Position numbers and translations under genes: made by a program. Shown here one piece after another: positions 16,273-24,935 of a DNA stretch of 26,956 nt (the first letter of the stretch is position 1; each line of letters begins with the position of its first letter). The notes under the pieces were generated by a model. It was given only the letters and a program-made list of their open reading frames with translations. It was not told the DNA's origin and made no database searches. Source of the stretch: a virus; the IMG/VR virus record IMGVR_UViG_3300027749_000429, positions 1 to 26,956 of that record. One strand, 5' to 3'.

Positions 16273-16399
16273 TTTTTAATTTATTTTTTAATCTTTGTCT
16301 ATATTTCTTTTCATTCCTTTGACAATTTCCGGAACAATATTTTTTATTCAACTTTCCAGTTATTTCTTTATCACAATTTCTGTAATTACATTTTCTCAT
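16253..16399 (-). CDS. Small zinc-binding protein (Cx4C...Cx3C), partner of endonuclease cassette
   Basis: This 48-residue basic protein has Cys at 4, 9, 22 and 26 (MRKCNYRNCDKEI ... KKYCSGNCQRN), a C-x4-C / C-x3-C arrangement that predicts a small zinc ribbon or treble clef, followed by a Lys/Arg-rich helix. It is a clear paralogue of the 46-residue protein at 25681 (shared YRNC, KxYC, xxC spacing and basic tail). Its 3' end overlaps the start of the endonuclease remnant by 20 nt, exactly as in the intact cassette. Since the endonuclease partner is destroyed here, this copy is likely a relic still able to be translated. DNA binding is inferred from charge and the zinc motif. Confidence 0.75.
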   Translation of the reverse strand: MRKCNYRNCDKEITGKLNKKYCSGNCQRNEKKYRQRLKNKLKNEKANK

Positions 16400-16511
16400 A
16401 TACTATATATTATATTTTTGTCCTCTATTTGTCCTCTATTTGAAAAAATTATTATTTTTATTCTAAACAAATGCTCAATTATATTATAAAAGTTAAAAGA
16501 AAATAAATTAT
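16400..16511. promoter_or_regulatory. Divergent intergenic region with 11-bp tandem repeat
   Basis: This 112-bp gap lies between the small zinc gene (-) and the gene at 16512 (+). It contains the 11-bp unit TTTGTCCTCTA twice in tandem (16417-16427, 16428-16438) plus a further TTTG, in an otherwise A/T-only stretch. Both promoters must lie here. The repeat could be an operator or simple slippage. Confidence 0.4.
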
Positions 16512-17264
16512 ATGAACGAAACAAAACAAAAGACAGAATATGAAACACACGTTACAAAACCAGAAGTTTCAATTTATGAAAACAATCAAGTATTAAGAGC
16601 TATTTCATTTGAAGATGAAATGTACTTAGATAGTAGGATTTCTCAATTAGAATCACTCTTGGTTAATGATCATGGTCTTGGTAAAACAGAAGTTGAAAAA
16701 GATCAACTTTATTATTCAGCACAAATGGGTTGGAAAGAATATGTTGGTAAATTAAAAAGTATGGATTATACTTTCTATTTAAATAGAAAGCAATATAATT
16801 TCTTAACAAATCTCTTAATTTCTAAACTAGAATATGATGTTAATACAGTATTTTTAGCTATAGACCTAACAAAAATGTTAGGTGAGTGGGAAATGACTAA
16901 AGGTAGTAAAGATGTTAAAAATGATACAGAGGTAAAATCTTATACATCTGACGCAACTGAAATTACTTATATGTATCACCTAATCTCAACTTACAAACCA
17001 AAGGGGTTAACAACAGATACTTATTTATTTGCTGAAATACTTAGAAAAATAGGTTTTATATCTAAAATTGTAGCTTATTATGACAATCATGCAAAAACTC
17101 TTAATAAAGATATACAAGATTGGGCTTCTACTTTTGAAGAGGGTGTATATATTGAGGGTAAAGATTGGGGTAGAAAAGAAGCAGCAGCTTTAGGAATTGG
17201 TTCTAAAACAGAAGATTTAAAACCAAAAAAGACTACTAAGAAAAAAGATGACGACAAATCATAA
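16512..17264 (+). CDS. Unrecognised soluble protein with lysine-rich tail
   Basis: This 250-residue, mostly helical protein has no membrane segment. Residues ~1-60 are acidic, residues ~60-215 are a helical core with many aromatic residues (FYLNRKQYNFLTNLL, TYLFAEILRKIGFISKIVAYY). The last ~15 residues are a disordered basic/acidic tail (KPKKTTKKKDDDKS). The start follows an A-rich leader (AAAGAAAATAAATTAT) with no Shine-Dalgarno. It is convergent with the giant baseplate/fibre gene and shares its terminator. Function unknown; a virion structural or assembly role is plausible from context only. Confidence 0.75.
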   Translation: MNETKQKTEYETHVTKPEVSIYENNQVLRAISFEDEMYLDSRISQLESLLVNDHGLGKTEVEKDQLYYSAQMGWKEYVGKLKSMDYTFYLNRKQYNFLTNLLISKLEYDVNTVFLAIDLTKMLGEWEMTKGSKDVKNDTEVKSYTSDATEITYMYHLISTYKPKGLTTDTYLFAEILRKIGFISKIVAYYDNHAKTLNKDIQDWASTFEEGVYIEGKDWGRKEAAALGIGSKTEDLKPKKTTKKKDDDKS

Positions 17265-17300
17265 TTAAAAAAAGCCTCTCAAATGAGAGGCTTTTTTTAA
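17265..17300. terminator. Bidirectional terminator
   Basis: A 16-bp perfect stem (17265-17280 with 17285-17300), core AAAGCCTCTC/GAGAGGCTTT, has loop AAAT and flanking A7/T7 tracts. It lies between the + gene ending at 17264 and the minus gene ending at 17302, and serves both. Confidence 0.93.
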
Positions 17301-17301
17301 T

Positions 17302-20300
17302 TTAAATATGTATTATAACAGGTGTAATTGGCACAAATGGTCCAATACTATCAGTTGGTGTTATACCGGAATATAAATCATTTGAACCCCTTACTTCATA
17401 ATTCTTTTTAGAAGTATAATTTAAACCATAGTTATTATTAGAAGTTACTTCTACTGTTATAAACGGATCTATATTAGAATCAACACTAAAATTAAATGGT
17501 AAAGAAACTTTTAAAGAATTATCAGGCATGACATTATTTGGATACCATAATATATTACTATTAGGTGCTGAAAATGTTAATGTACTAATATTAGTATTCC
17601 TATATTCGTTTATAGTTTGCACAGGAACTAAATCTTGTTGAACCCATTGACTTATATTTAACCATAAGTTAGTTTGATATGGAGTAGGTATACTATAGAG
17701 TGCAGAAGATTGTGTACCAAATTCTATAAAAGAAGATTGTGTGCCTAGATATTCATAAATATTTCTATCATAATTAGCTAATTGTCCATTAAAATATTCG
17801 GTGCCTGAACTCCATTCTGTAACATAATCATATTGTCTTGGGTCATTTAATTTATTATTATCAATAATAGATTTATATATTATACCATAATAAATAACTT
17901 CATCTCCAATATTATAAATAATAAATGGATTCCACTCTTTAAATGTCTTGTAAGTTCTAATTAAAACTGTAAAACAATCTGGAACAGTTGTTATATCTTT
18001 AGTAGAGCATTTAAAATCCATTACTACATTATAAACAGTTGAGCCACTATTAACAGGCATTAAATATGCCTCATTAATGTCAAAATCTACTGGTGTCATT
18101 GTTTGACTAATCTTATAGCTCTTTCTAGCAAATGATTTGTGTATAATATAATTATATCCTCTAAAATCAGCTCTACCAGATATATCTAATATTTTATGAG
18201 ATAATGGGATTACATGCGTTTCTAACCAGTTTTTTAATCCTTGTAATTTGACTAAAACTTCTTGTAAAGAATACATTAAAACATTATTTCCTTGCTTATC
18301 AGTTATTTTATAACTTAAATTAAATAAATTAGTTTCTTCAAAATTAGGATTTGGCATTGTATCAGCTAAATAATCAAAAGTAGTCCAACCTTTAACACTG
18401 TTGTCAAATATATTTGGTATTTCAACTTTAAATAGTTTATAAAAATTAGGTGATTCAATATTTATATTCCTATAATATTCATATAATTCTAAATCATTAT
18501 ACCCAAAATAATTTATAGCATTTATTATAGCTTTATAAGATCCTACATAAGAGAATATACTATTTCTAACAATAAGCATTTCTTTTCTCTTTTTATTTAA
18601 AAATCCCCAATCTATACCTTGCTCATTTATATCATAAGTTTTAAATATATAAGCATCTTCTGGATTTACCACATGACCACCAGAATTATATAATTCGACA
18701 GCATATCTAACATCTTCGATTTCAGTTTGTCCATATAAATTAATACTAGCAATTTCTTTATCAATAGTAGTAAATACTACTTGTAAGTAACTTACGTCAC
18801 CGGTATTTGGATAGTTATTAACTACATTACTCTCATTATAAATTGAAGATATAAACCCATATGAATTAAGAATATATTTAACAACTATTTCGTTATTTGA
18901 AATACTGTCAATTAAAAATTCTTGACCATTATTATATGAAATATATTTATTAGTTAAATTAGTTACATCAGTAACAGTTAATTTTATAATTTGCCCAGCT
19001 TGTAATCCGGTTACACTATCATCGTCATTATAAATGAAGCTTTTAGTAGAATTAGCGTCTAATTTTATAAATCCATATCCATTTGGATATACAGATGAAG
19101 TACCTTTATCTATAAAAGTTATTTGATTATTATATGAGCTATTATATGACATTGTTAGTGATACGTCATAACGCATGTACATTTTTAAAATTGCCTTATT
19201 ATATCCTTCATATGGTGTATTATATCCTAAAAATAATTCAATAGGCTGTGGTAAAATAGATATATCATTTGCTGAATCTAAATAATCTAATGTATTAACA
19301 ATCTCAGTAAATATAGTTTGCTGCGCCGATGGATCGCTTATTTTAGTTATATCCATATTAGGCATAGAATTTAAATATGCATTTTCTAATGGTTTAGAAC
19401 CTATATAAGAATATGATGTACCAGTAGTTAATTGAGTACCAGATAAATCAAACATAAATATTTCAGGAGTTTGGTTATCCACAAATTTATATGCTAATTT
19501 TGCTTGCAATTCTCCAGAATCACTATAATTTTGCCTTGGTCCTCTAATATATTGTCTTGTTTTTAACCATATATCAGTTGGTGCTACATAATTAGGATTT
19601 AATGTTCCAAATAAACCATCACCAATTGAACTAGGAGTTGAATACGTTCCGCTTAATGAAATAGAAGAATTAAGTGTTACAGTAATCTCAATCAATCTAC
19701 CAGCAGTTGTCATAACAATTATACTATCTCTTGCTTGATCATATATAATTTTTTCAGAAGGTGTTCCAAATGGCGCTCCAACATTATTATATTTTACATA
19801 ACCACTTGTTGGATCAATTACCAATAATTTACCAGACAATGAAACCATATAAATATCGCTATCATACTGACTTAAAATAAAATCACCATAATCAATTCCA
19901 TTCGTATATACAATTGTGTCATCAGCTTTAATTCTGCTGAAATTCAAATTAGCTTGTCCTAAAAATAAATCACCAGTTAAATTATCATATAATAATTTAT
20001 TATCACCAGTATTAGTTAAACTAATTGTTGTTATTACACCTTGTGTATATTTATACAATGTATTACTTACACCCAGAGTAGTATCACCCCACACATATAT
20101 AGAACCATATATAGGCTCAGTAAAGATATATCTATTATCAGGTGTATTTATAGAAATAGTAGTATGTAATACTCTATATGTGGTATTTATAAGATATAAA
20201 GAATCTCCAATTATATAAATATAATTATCAATTAAATTATATTCCATTTTACCGGCTCCACTTAATGATAAATTAATATTTGGAACATTTGTAAAATTAT

Positions 20301-23121
20301 TATAGTAAAATATTTTAACACCACTAGTTCCGTCAGTAACATAAACATCACCATTTGATTGATTAACTAATATATCAAATGCCGCTATATTAATAGTTGA
20401 TAAATAAACATTTGTCGCTGGATCTATTACCATTATATTTGTACTTGTTGCGGCATAAATATAATTATTATAGTTGTTATAAACTATTTTTTTAATACCA
20501 GTGTGTGTTGGTATATTAATAACTTGTTTCAAAACTAAATCAGTAGCACCTACATTGCTTACATTATAACCACCTGTGTATATGCTATCAAATTTATTGA
20601 TATATATCATATCTCCTAGATTTGTATTACCAGAATCATAATAACTTACTTCATAGCTATTTATACTAATATATGTTATATTAAATCCATTTCCATATTC
20701 AGCAATAGCAAAATTACCACCACTGCCAGTTCCAGGTATTATAACTGGACATGCAGTTACCCCATATGCTAATGGTGAAAACGCTAGTGTCGTAAATGCA
20801 GATAAAGTACACTCATTTAATTTAGTTTGAAAAAATGGACCTTGATAACTCAATCCTAATTGGTTAGAATCAACATAAATTGTATTATATTCTTGGTTAT
20901 TATACGGATAAGGAGTATTATTTATAGCAGTAATCATACCAGTTGCAAATCCAGCAATTTCAAAACTTTGACTACTAGTTGCGGATAAAACTATTTCATT
21001 TCCAGAAATTAATAAACCAAAATTACCCGGAACATAATTTTTTACATCCCATTGATTTACACCAGGAGTTGCTGATTTATTTGTCTTAATTGAATAATTT
21101 AATCTAGTTGTTGGTTCAATTGTATTAAAATATAAAATATTTCTAATGTTAGAAACTAAGATACCATATCCAGATAATATAGATGAGTATGTATTTACCC
21201 AACTAGTAATACCAGTTGATATATCTGGCTGAAAATAGCTTGCCGTTAAAGAAGGTATAACTTGACCATAAGTTTTATTATTTATAGTTATAGTTAAATA
21301 ATTTCCCAAATCAGCAAAATTAACTTCGGAATGCTTTATATAATAAGCTGCCATTGAGCCCATTTGAACCGCTATTTTAAGTGGAACATTTGGATAAATT
21401 GTTTGAAAAGTTATAGTATCTTTATAAAAATCAAATTCAGGATTATAAATATTAGATTCTAATACCGCATTAATACCAATTGATGTCAATCTAGCAAAAT
21501 TATTAAATACAAAATTTCTTAAAGTTCTATCAATTGTCTTTCTTAAATCAAGATTTAATCCAGTATAAATATACTCGGTAGATTCTTCGTAAATATTTCC
21601 ATTTATCGTAAATTTAATACCAAAATCATCTATATCGTTTATCACCATTGAATAGTTAAAATTATATGAAATATTTGTGTTAATTTGAGGTGTTAAAACT
21701 TCCTCAGTTGCCATAATAAATTCAGATACTATATCTGTATTTGTAATAGATTGTGTACCTATTAAATATTCAACTGTTGCATAATTTGAACTCCAAATTA
21801 AATCAGAATTTAATTTACCCAATGAATAATATAGATTTATATTAAATAAGCTAAACCCACTGCTATAATTTTGAGCAAATAATGCCATTGTAACAGCATT
21901 ACTTTGTGTAAATGGTTGAATAAAACTAAACTTATTAGTAACCAAATGAATTACGCCATTTAATAATCCTTCATTAGATAATGTATTTTGAGAAGGTAAA
22001 TATGTAATTGAGCTTGTCCAATAACTACTATTATCAGGAGTTATACTAGATGTAACACCCCAAGTGTAAGCTTGTATGCATTGATAAATTAAATTATTCC
22101 AAATAACTTGTGATTGAGTCGCATAGTAAGTAGTTACTACTATACCATTAAAATAAGGTATAGTAGCTACTGTTATTTCATTAGTATTTAATAGACTATT
22201 ATTTATAACAAATTGTGTTCCAGGTTTTAAGAATATCTGTGGTATAGAGTTACTAAAATATAGATTAGAAGCATTTGTAGCTGTATTGGTAACTATATCT
22301 ATTCCACCAGTATAAATAGTAGGTAAGTCTGCAGTAAGCGTTAAATTAATACTTAAATCGCTACTTTGTGTATAGGTTATTGTATCTATATTATACTTAT
22401 AGTATTTTCTATCAAGTAAATCATTATTTATAACGGTAGCTAAAAAATTAGCGTTGTTATTTATAACAGTAGTTCCACTTGACGTGACATTTATAATATT
22501 TAATTTTTTCTTTTTATAAATTAAATTATAAAAAGCTGGCTCATTCCAACTTGATAATTGATTTATTACACCTCTTCTATAATCATAAATACCAATTGTA
22601 TTTAATCCAGTAATTGTCACATTAGAAAATGTTAAACCACCGTATAAATTAGTAAATGTTCTATTATCAATAGCGGATACAATCATTATAGCATTTCTTT
22701 GAACACTAACAACGGTATATGAAACTACTGGATTATTAAATTCGAATATAGGTGTATTAAATATAAAACAGGAGCCAACAGGAAATTTTAAGTCAAAATC
22801 TTGACCATAAATCCATTTAGAATAAAATGACGAATTATTATTAGAGGCTTGTATGCTACTAACACTTTGTGTAAAATTAGAATTACCAGTAATAGTAATT
22901 CTATTTTCATTAAATAATTGAAATTTTTGAGTGGTTAAGTCACCACCAATAGAGTTTAAATTAATAGAAGGTATTGATTCAAATAAATATAAACCAATAG
23001 ACTTAAATGTATCAGAACTATTCTCATCAAAAAATAGAGTCCCGTTATAAATCCCGGTATTTGTGTCTTGCGACATATTTATAGCATCTCCCTGCTCGTT
23101 AAACCATATTAAGTTATTCAT
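17302..23121 (-). CDS. Giant baseplate/tail fibre protein with beta-propeller and CBM-like modules
   Basis: The protein has 1939 residues. Its start (MNNLIWFNEQGDAINMSQD...GTLFFDENSSDTFKSIGLYLFE) looks like a baseplate-type domain. Residues ~327-370 and ~1725-1800 carry carbohydrate-binding-like blades of the CBM5/12 kind (e.g. WNPFIIYNIGDEVIYYGIIY, then YFNGQLANYDRNIYEYLG). Residues ~870-1145 form a YVTN/NHL-like propeller (repeats like NNYIYAATSTNIMVIDPAT and DIYMVSLSGKLLVIDPTSG). Residues ~1490-1700 include a helical block (RNSIFSYVGSYKAIINAINY) reminiscent of phage baseplate wedge/tail protein I domains. The rest is Asn/Thr/Tyr-rich beta sequence. It has its own divergent promoter and a strong terminator. 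It is probably a baseplate-attached fibre combining attachment and receptor-binding parts; the exact role is inferred. Confidence 0.7.
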   Translation of the reverse strand: MNNLIWFNEQGDAINMSQDTNTGIYNGTLFFDENSSDTFKSIGLYLFESIPSINLNSIGGDLTTQKFQLFNENRITITGNSNFTQSVSSIQASNNNSSFYSKWIYGQDFDLKFPVGSCFIFNTPIFEFNNPVVSYTVVSVQRNAIMIVSAIDNRTFTNLYGGLTFSNVTITGLNTIGIYDYRRGVINQLSSWNEPAFYNLIYKKKKLNIINVTSSGTTVINNNANFLATVINNDLLDRKYYKYNIDTITYTQSSDLSINLTLTADLPTIYTGGIDIVTNTATNASNLYFSNSIPQIFLKPGTQFVINNSLLNTNEITVATIPYFNGIVVTTYYATQSQVIWNNLIYQCIQAYTWGVTSSITPDNSSYWTSSITYLPSQNTLSNEGLLNGVIHLVTNKFSFIQPFTQSNAVTMALFAQNYSSGFSLFNINLYYSLGKLNSDLIWSSNYATVEYLIGTQSITNTDIVSEFIMATEEVLTPQINTNISYNFNYSMVINDIDDFGIKFTINGNIYEESTEYIYTGLNLDLRKTIDRTLRNFVFNNFARLTSIGINAVLESNIYNPEFDFYKDTITFQTIYPNVPLKIAVQMGSMAAYYIKHSEVNFADLGNYLTITINNKTYGQVIPSLTASYFQPDISTGITSWVNTYSSILSGYGILVSNIRNILYFNTIEPTTRLNYSIKTNKSATPGVNQWDVKNYVPGNFGLLISGNEIVLSATSSQSFEIAGFATGMITAINNTPYPYNNQEYNTIYVDSNQLGLSYQGPFFQTKLNECTLSAFTTLAFSPLAYGVTACPVIIPGTGSGGNFAIAEYGNGFNITYISINSYEVSYYDSGNTNLGDMIYINKFDSIYTGGYNVSNVGATDLVLKQVINIPTHTGIKKIVYNNYNNYIYAATSTNIMVIDPATNVYLSTINIAAFDILVNQSNGDVYVTDGTSGVKIFYYNNFTNVPNINLSLSGAGKMEYNLIDNYIYIIGDSLYLINTTYRVLHTTISINTPDNRYIFTEPIYGSIYVWGDTTLGVSNTLYKYTQGVITTISLTNTGDNKLLYDNLTGDLFLGQANLNFSRIKADDTIVYTNGIDYGDFILSQYDSDIYMVSLSGKLLVIDPTSGYVKYNNVGAPFGTPSEKIIYDQARDSIIVMTTAGRLIEITVTLNSSISLSGTYSTPSSIGDGLFGTLNPNYVAPTDIWLKTRQYIRGPRQNYSDSGELQAKLAYKFVDNQTPEIFMFDLSGTQLTTGTSYSYIGSKPLENAYLNSMPNMDITKISDPSAQQTIFTEIVNTLDYLDSANDISILPQPIELFLGYNTPYEGYNKAILKMYMRYDVSLTMSYNSSYNNQITFIDKGTSSVYPNGYGFIKLDANSTKSFIYNDDDSVTGLQAGQIIKLTVTDVTNLTNKYISYNNGQEFLIDSISNNEIVVKYILNSYGFISSIYNESNVVNNYPNTGDVSYLQVVFTTIDKEIASINLYGQTEIEDVRYAVELYNSGGHVVNPEDAYIFKTYDINEQGIDWGFLNKKRKEMLIVRNSIFSYVGSYKAIINAINYFGYNDLELYEYYRNINIESPNFYKLFKVEIPNIFDNSVKGWTTFDYLADTMPNPNFEETNLFNLSYKITDKQGNNVLMYSLQEVLVKLQGLKNWLETHVIPLSHKILDISGRADFRGYNYIIHKSFARKSYKISQTMTPVDFDINEAYLMPVNSGSTVYNVVMDFKCSTKDITTVPDCFTVLIRTYKTFKEWNPFIIYNIGDEVIYYGIIYKSIIDNNKLNDPRQYDYVTEWSSGTEYFNGQLANYDRNIYEYLGTQSSFIEFGTQSSALYSIPTPYQTNLWLNISQWVQQDLVPVQTINEYRNTNISTLTFSAPNSNILWYPNNVMPDNSLKVSLPFNFSVDSNIDPFITVEVTSNNNYGLNYTSKKNYEVRGSNDLYSGITPTDSIGPFVPITPVIIHI

Positions 23122-23170
23122 ATCATATATATTAAAGTATATAACATATGTTAAATTAAATATATAAATA
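23122..23170. promoter_or_regulatory. Divergent promoter with 12-bp palindrome TAACATATGTTA
   Basis: This 49-bp A/T gap lies between the giant fibre gene (-) and the ParB-like gene (+). A perfect palindrome TAACATATGTTA sits at 23142-23153 in the centre, an arrangement suited to a dimeric regulator acting on both genes. An AATATATAA box occurs at 23159-23167, 3 nt before the + strand ATG. Confidence 0.45.
23159..23167 (+). promoter_or_regulatory. AATATATAA box, 3 nt before the ParB-like gene
   Basis: The 9-mer AATATATAA is followed by ATA and the ATG at 23171, within the divergent promoter region that also has the TAACATATGTTA palindrome. Confidence 0.35.
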
Positions 23171-23551
23171 ATGAAATACCTAAAATTATTTGAAAATTAT
23201 TACAAGGAAACATCTTGGACTACCAAAATTGATGGCAAAAAAGAAACTATTACTATACAACAAATTCAGGATTATCTTAAAAAGCAGCCTATTATAGAAA
23301 TACCTGTTGAAGAAATTACGGATATGTGCGTCCACAAAGATAAAACTGACATAGAAACTAAACAAAGATCAGAAAAATCGGATTTATCATATCCAATAAT
23401 TATATCAAAAGATTTAGATGGTAAGTATAACATGATTTTAGATGGACACCATAGATTATTAAAAGCTATAAATACAAATCAAGATACAATTAAAGCAAAA
23501 GTTTTGGATTTAAGAGAAGCACCAAAAAAATATCAAAAAATGTTTAATTGA
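23171..23551 (+). CDS. ParB/sulfiredoxin-fold protein with capsid-targeting-like N-terminus
   Basis: This 126-residue protein begins MKYLKLFENYYKET, one of the best copies of the shared N-terminal motif, with LFE as a possible prohead-protease site. The body has a ParB/Srx-like N-terminal-domain pattern: a strand with PIIISKDLDG, then YNMILDGHHRLLKAI with the signature DGHHR at residues 91-95, then a strand KAKVLDLRE. In this fold the GxHR segment binds nucleotide or DNA (CTP in ParB, ATP in sulfiredoxin, nuclease activity in some relatives). The remainder of a typical ParB (helix-turn-helix) is absent. It ends with TGA, unlike most neighbours, and its 3' end is only 2 bp from the convergent nuclease gene with no clear terminator. 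A packaged effector acting on DNA or nucleotides is a hypothesis. Confidence 0.75.
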   Translation: MKYLKLFENYYKETSWTTKIDGKKETITIQQIQDYLKKQPIIEIPVEEITDMCVHKDKTDIETKQRSEKSDLSYPIIISKDLDGKYNMILDGHHRLLKAINTNQDTIKAKVLDLREAPKKYQKMFN

Positions 23552-23553
23552 GA

Positions 23554-24654
23554 TTAGTCTAATTTCTTTTTTGATTCTTTATAGATTTCTATTACAGAAT
23601 CAAATTCAGTTAATATACCATTTTTAACTTTATCTGTACCATAATCAACACTCATAATATAGTTCTTTATATATTCACTGTAATCTAAATTGATTGTTAA
23701 ATTCTCATTAATAGCCTCATCATTAGATATAGCTTCATCTTTCGAAGCTATATCATCGACATATTCAACAGAAGCAAATGAACCATTTTGTAAAATAGCT
23801 TCCATTTTTCTTCTTATCTTTCTATTATTAACTAATAGACTACTAGATACAAATAAATCTACCCAATCTTTAGTTAATCCTTCGGTTAATAAATCTATAT
23901 CTTCTTCTTTATTTACATAAATCTTTTTAAACTTAGGAGATATATTATTTGGTATGAATAATTCCTCATTTCGGTTTGTATCTAAGATAAATATACCCTT
24001 CTGATTATCAATATCATTTCTATCCATTTCATGGATGGAACCAACAAAGGTGAAATTTTTATTTTTTTGCACTAAATGGATATGACCCGAATAAACATGT
24101 TTAAAGCCTGTAAAATCATCGACATCTATTTTATCAGAGTTTCTATGCCCAACTGAAGTTAAGTGCATTTTTGCACCATTTAAATCAGAATGGCAGAACA
24201 AATAATCGCACCCAGAATATTGTTTTAGTAATTCAACTTGTTCTGGTCTATTTTCAACCCATGGCATTAATAATATATCTTTACCATTAAAATTTATTTT
24301 AGTTGTGGTTTCATACACATGAACATTAGGCATATAATTATATGCTTTTAGTGAGTTTACTTCATTATCAGATTTATTATAAATATCATGATTCCCAATT
24401 ATAATATGTACTGGACATATATTAGACATTCTTTCTAATATTGATTGTGCATAATTTAAAATATTAATAGGAACAATATTCCTATTATCAAATAAATCAC
24501 CCAAATGAACGATGATGTCATCTTTGGTTAATTTACTAATAATTGGAAATAAAAATTTCTCAAAATATTCTTGAGTGACTCTAAAATAGTGTTCAAGTTT
24601 GTTTGGATAGCCTAAGCCTAGGTGGGTATCTCCGATAAGTAAAATTTTCGACAT
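23554..24654 (-). CDS. Recombination nuclease subunit, T4 gp47/SbcD/Mre11-like metallophosphoesterase
   Basis: The 366 residues contain all calcineurin-like phosphoesterase motifs in order: GDTH (8-11), GDLFD (52-56), GNHD (87-90), His155 in FCHSD and GHIH (190-193). These coordinate two metal ions. The architecture and length fit the SbcD/Mre11 nuclease subunit, T4 gp47 (339 residues), which works with the SbcC/gp46 ATPase in DNA end resection and recombination-dependent replication. The C-terminal ~130 residues (after EELFIPNN) match the region that binds the ATPase partner. No gp46-like gene lies in this window. It is the only clear replication/recombination enzyme here, sitting among tail genes. 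The start ATG is preceded by an A/T leader. Confidence 0.9.
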   Translation of the reverse strand: MSKILLIGDTHLGLGYPNKLEHYFRVTQEYFEKFLFPIISKLTKDDIIVHLGDLFDNRNIVPINILNYAQSILERMSNICPVHIIIGNHDIYNKSDNEVNSLKAYNYMPNVHVYETTTKINFNGKDILLMPWVENRPEQVELLKQYSGCDYLFCHSDLNGAKMHLTSVGHRNSDKIDVDDFTGFKHVYSGHIHLVQKNKNFTFVGSIHEMDRNDIDNQKGIFILDTNRNEELFIPNNISPKFKKIYVNKEEDIDLLTEGLTKDWVDLFVSSSLLVNNRKIRRKMEAILQNGSFASVEYVDDIASKDEAISNDEAINENLTINLDYSEYIKNYIMSVDYGTDKVKNGILTEFDSVIEIYKESKKKLD

Positions 24655-24675
24655 AATACTTATATTATCAATAGA

Positions 24676-24888
24676 TTAAATAGTTTCTAAATCTTCTTCG
24701 CTGTTTTGTAAACATTGTTCTTCGCTATGCGTTGTTATATCAACAACTTTGCCACACTCTTTACAAGTACCCATTCTATTTGCACCGTCATCATGAATGT
24801 CATCAAACCGATAAGTTTGTGATTTACCTTTGAATTCTGCTGGCTGCTTACCCGTAAAAAATGTTTTAAAACTTTCTAAAAATTTCAT
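24676..24888 (-). CDS. Small zinc-knuckle protein with capsid-targeting-like N-terminus
   Basis: I place the start at the ATG at 24888, giving 70 residues beginning MKFLESFKTFFTGKQ. An upstream in-frame ATG (24924) would read through the preceding gene's terminator and is rejected. The N-terminus is a variant of the shared basic/aromatic motif. Residues ~40-57 hold CKECGKVVDITTHSEEQC (C-x2-C, then His and Cys), a likely single zinc site. The C-terminus is acidic. TATATATA lies 2-9 nt before the ATG, directly after the terminator of the tail tube gene, so its mRNA may be nearly leaderless. Function unknown. Confidence 0.7.
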   Translation of the reverse strand: MKFLESFKTFFTGKQPAEFKGKSQTYRFDDIHDDGANRMGTCKECGKVVDITTHSEEQCLQNSEEDLETI

Positions 24889-24901
24889 AAAGTATATATA
24901 A

Positions 24902-24935
24902 AATAAAAAAAGATGGTTTCCCATCTTTTTTTATT
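24902..24935 (-). terminator. Terminator of the tail tube gene
   Basis: A 15-bp stem (24902-24916 with 24921-24935) has core AGATGG/CCATCT and long A/T flanks with a 4-nt loop TTTC. It begins at the tail tube stop codon and ends about 13 nt before the next minus-strand ATG. Confidence 0.85.

Noticed and set aside
16295-16489. 64-codon plus-strand reading frame, hydrophobic
   Set aside because: It is antisense to the small zinc protein at 16253-16399, which is supported by its paralogue and conserved cysteines.
16400-16511. CRISPR-like array from the TTTGTCCTCTA repeats
   Set aside because: There are only two adjacent 11-bp copies with no spacers, and no cas-like genes.
24889-24924. Longer start (ATG 24924) for the small zinc-knuckle gene
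   Set aside because: It would begin within the tail tube terminator. The downstream ATG gives an N-terminus matching the recurrent motif.
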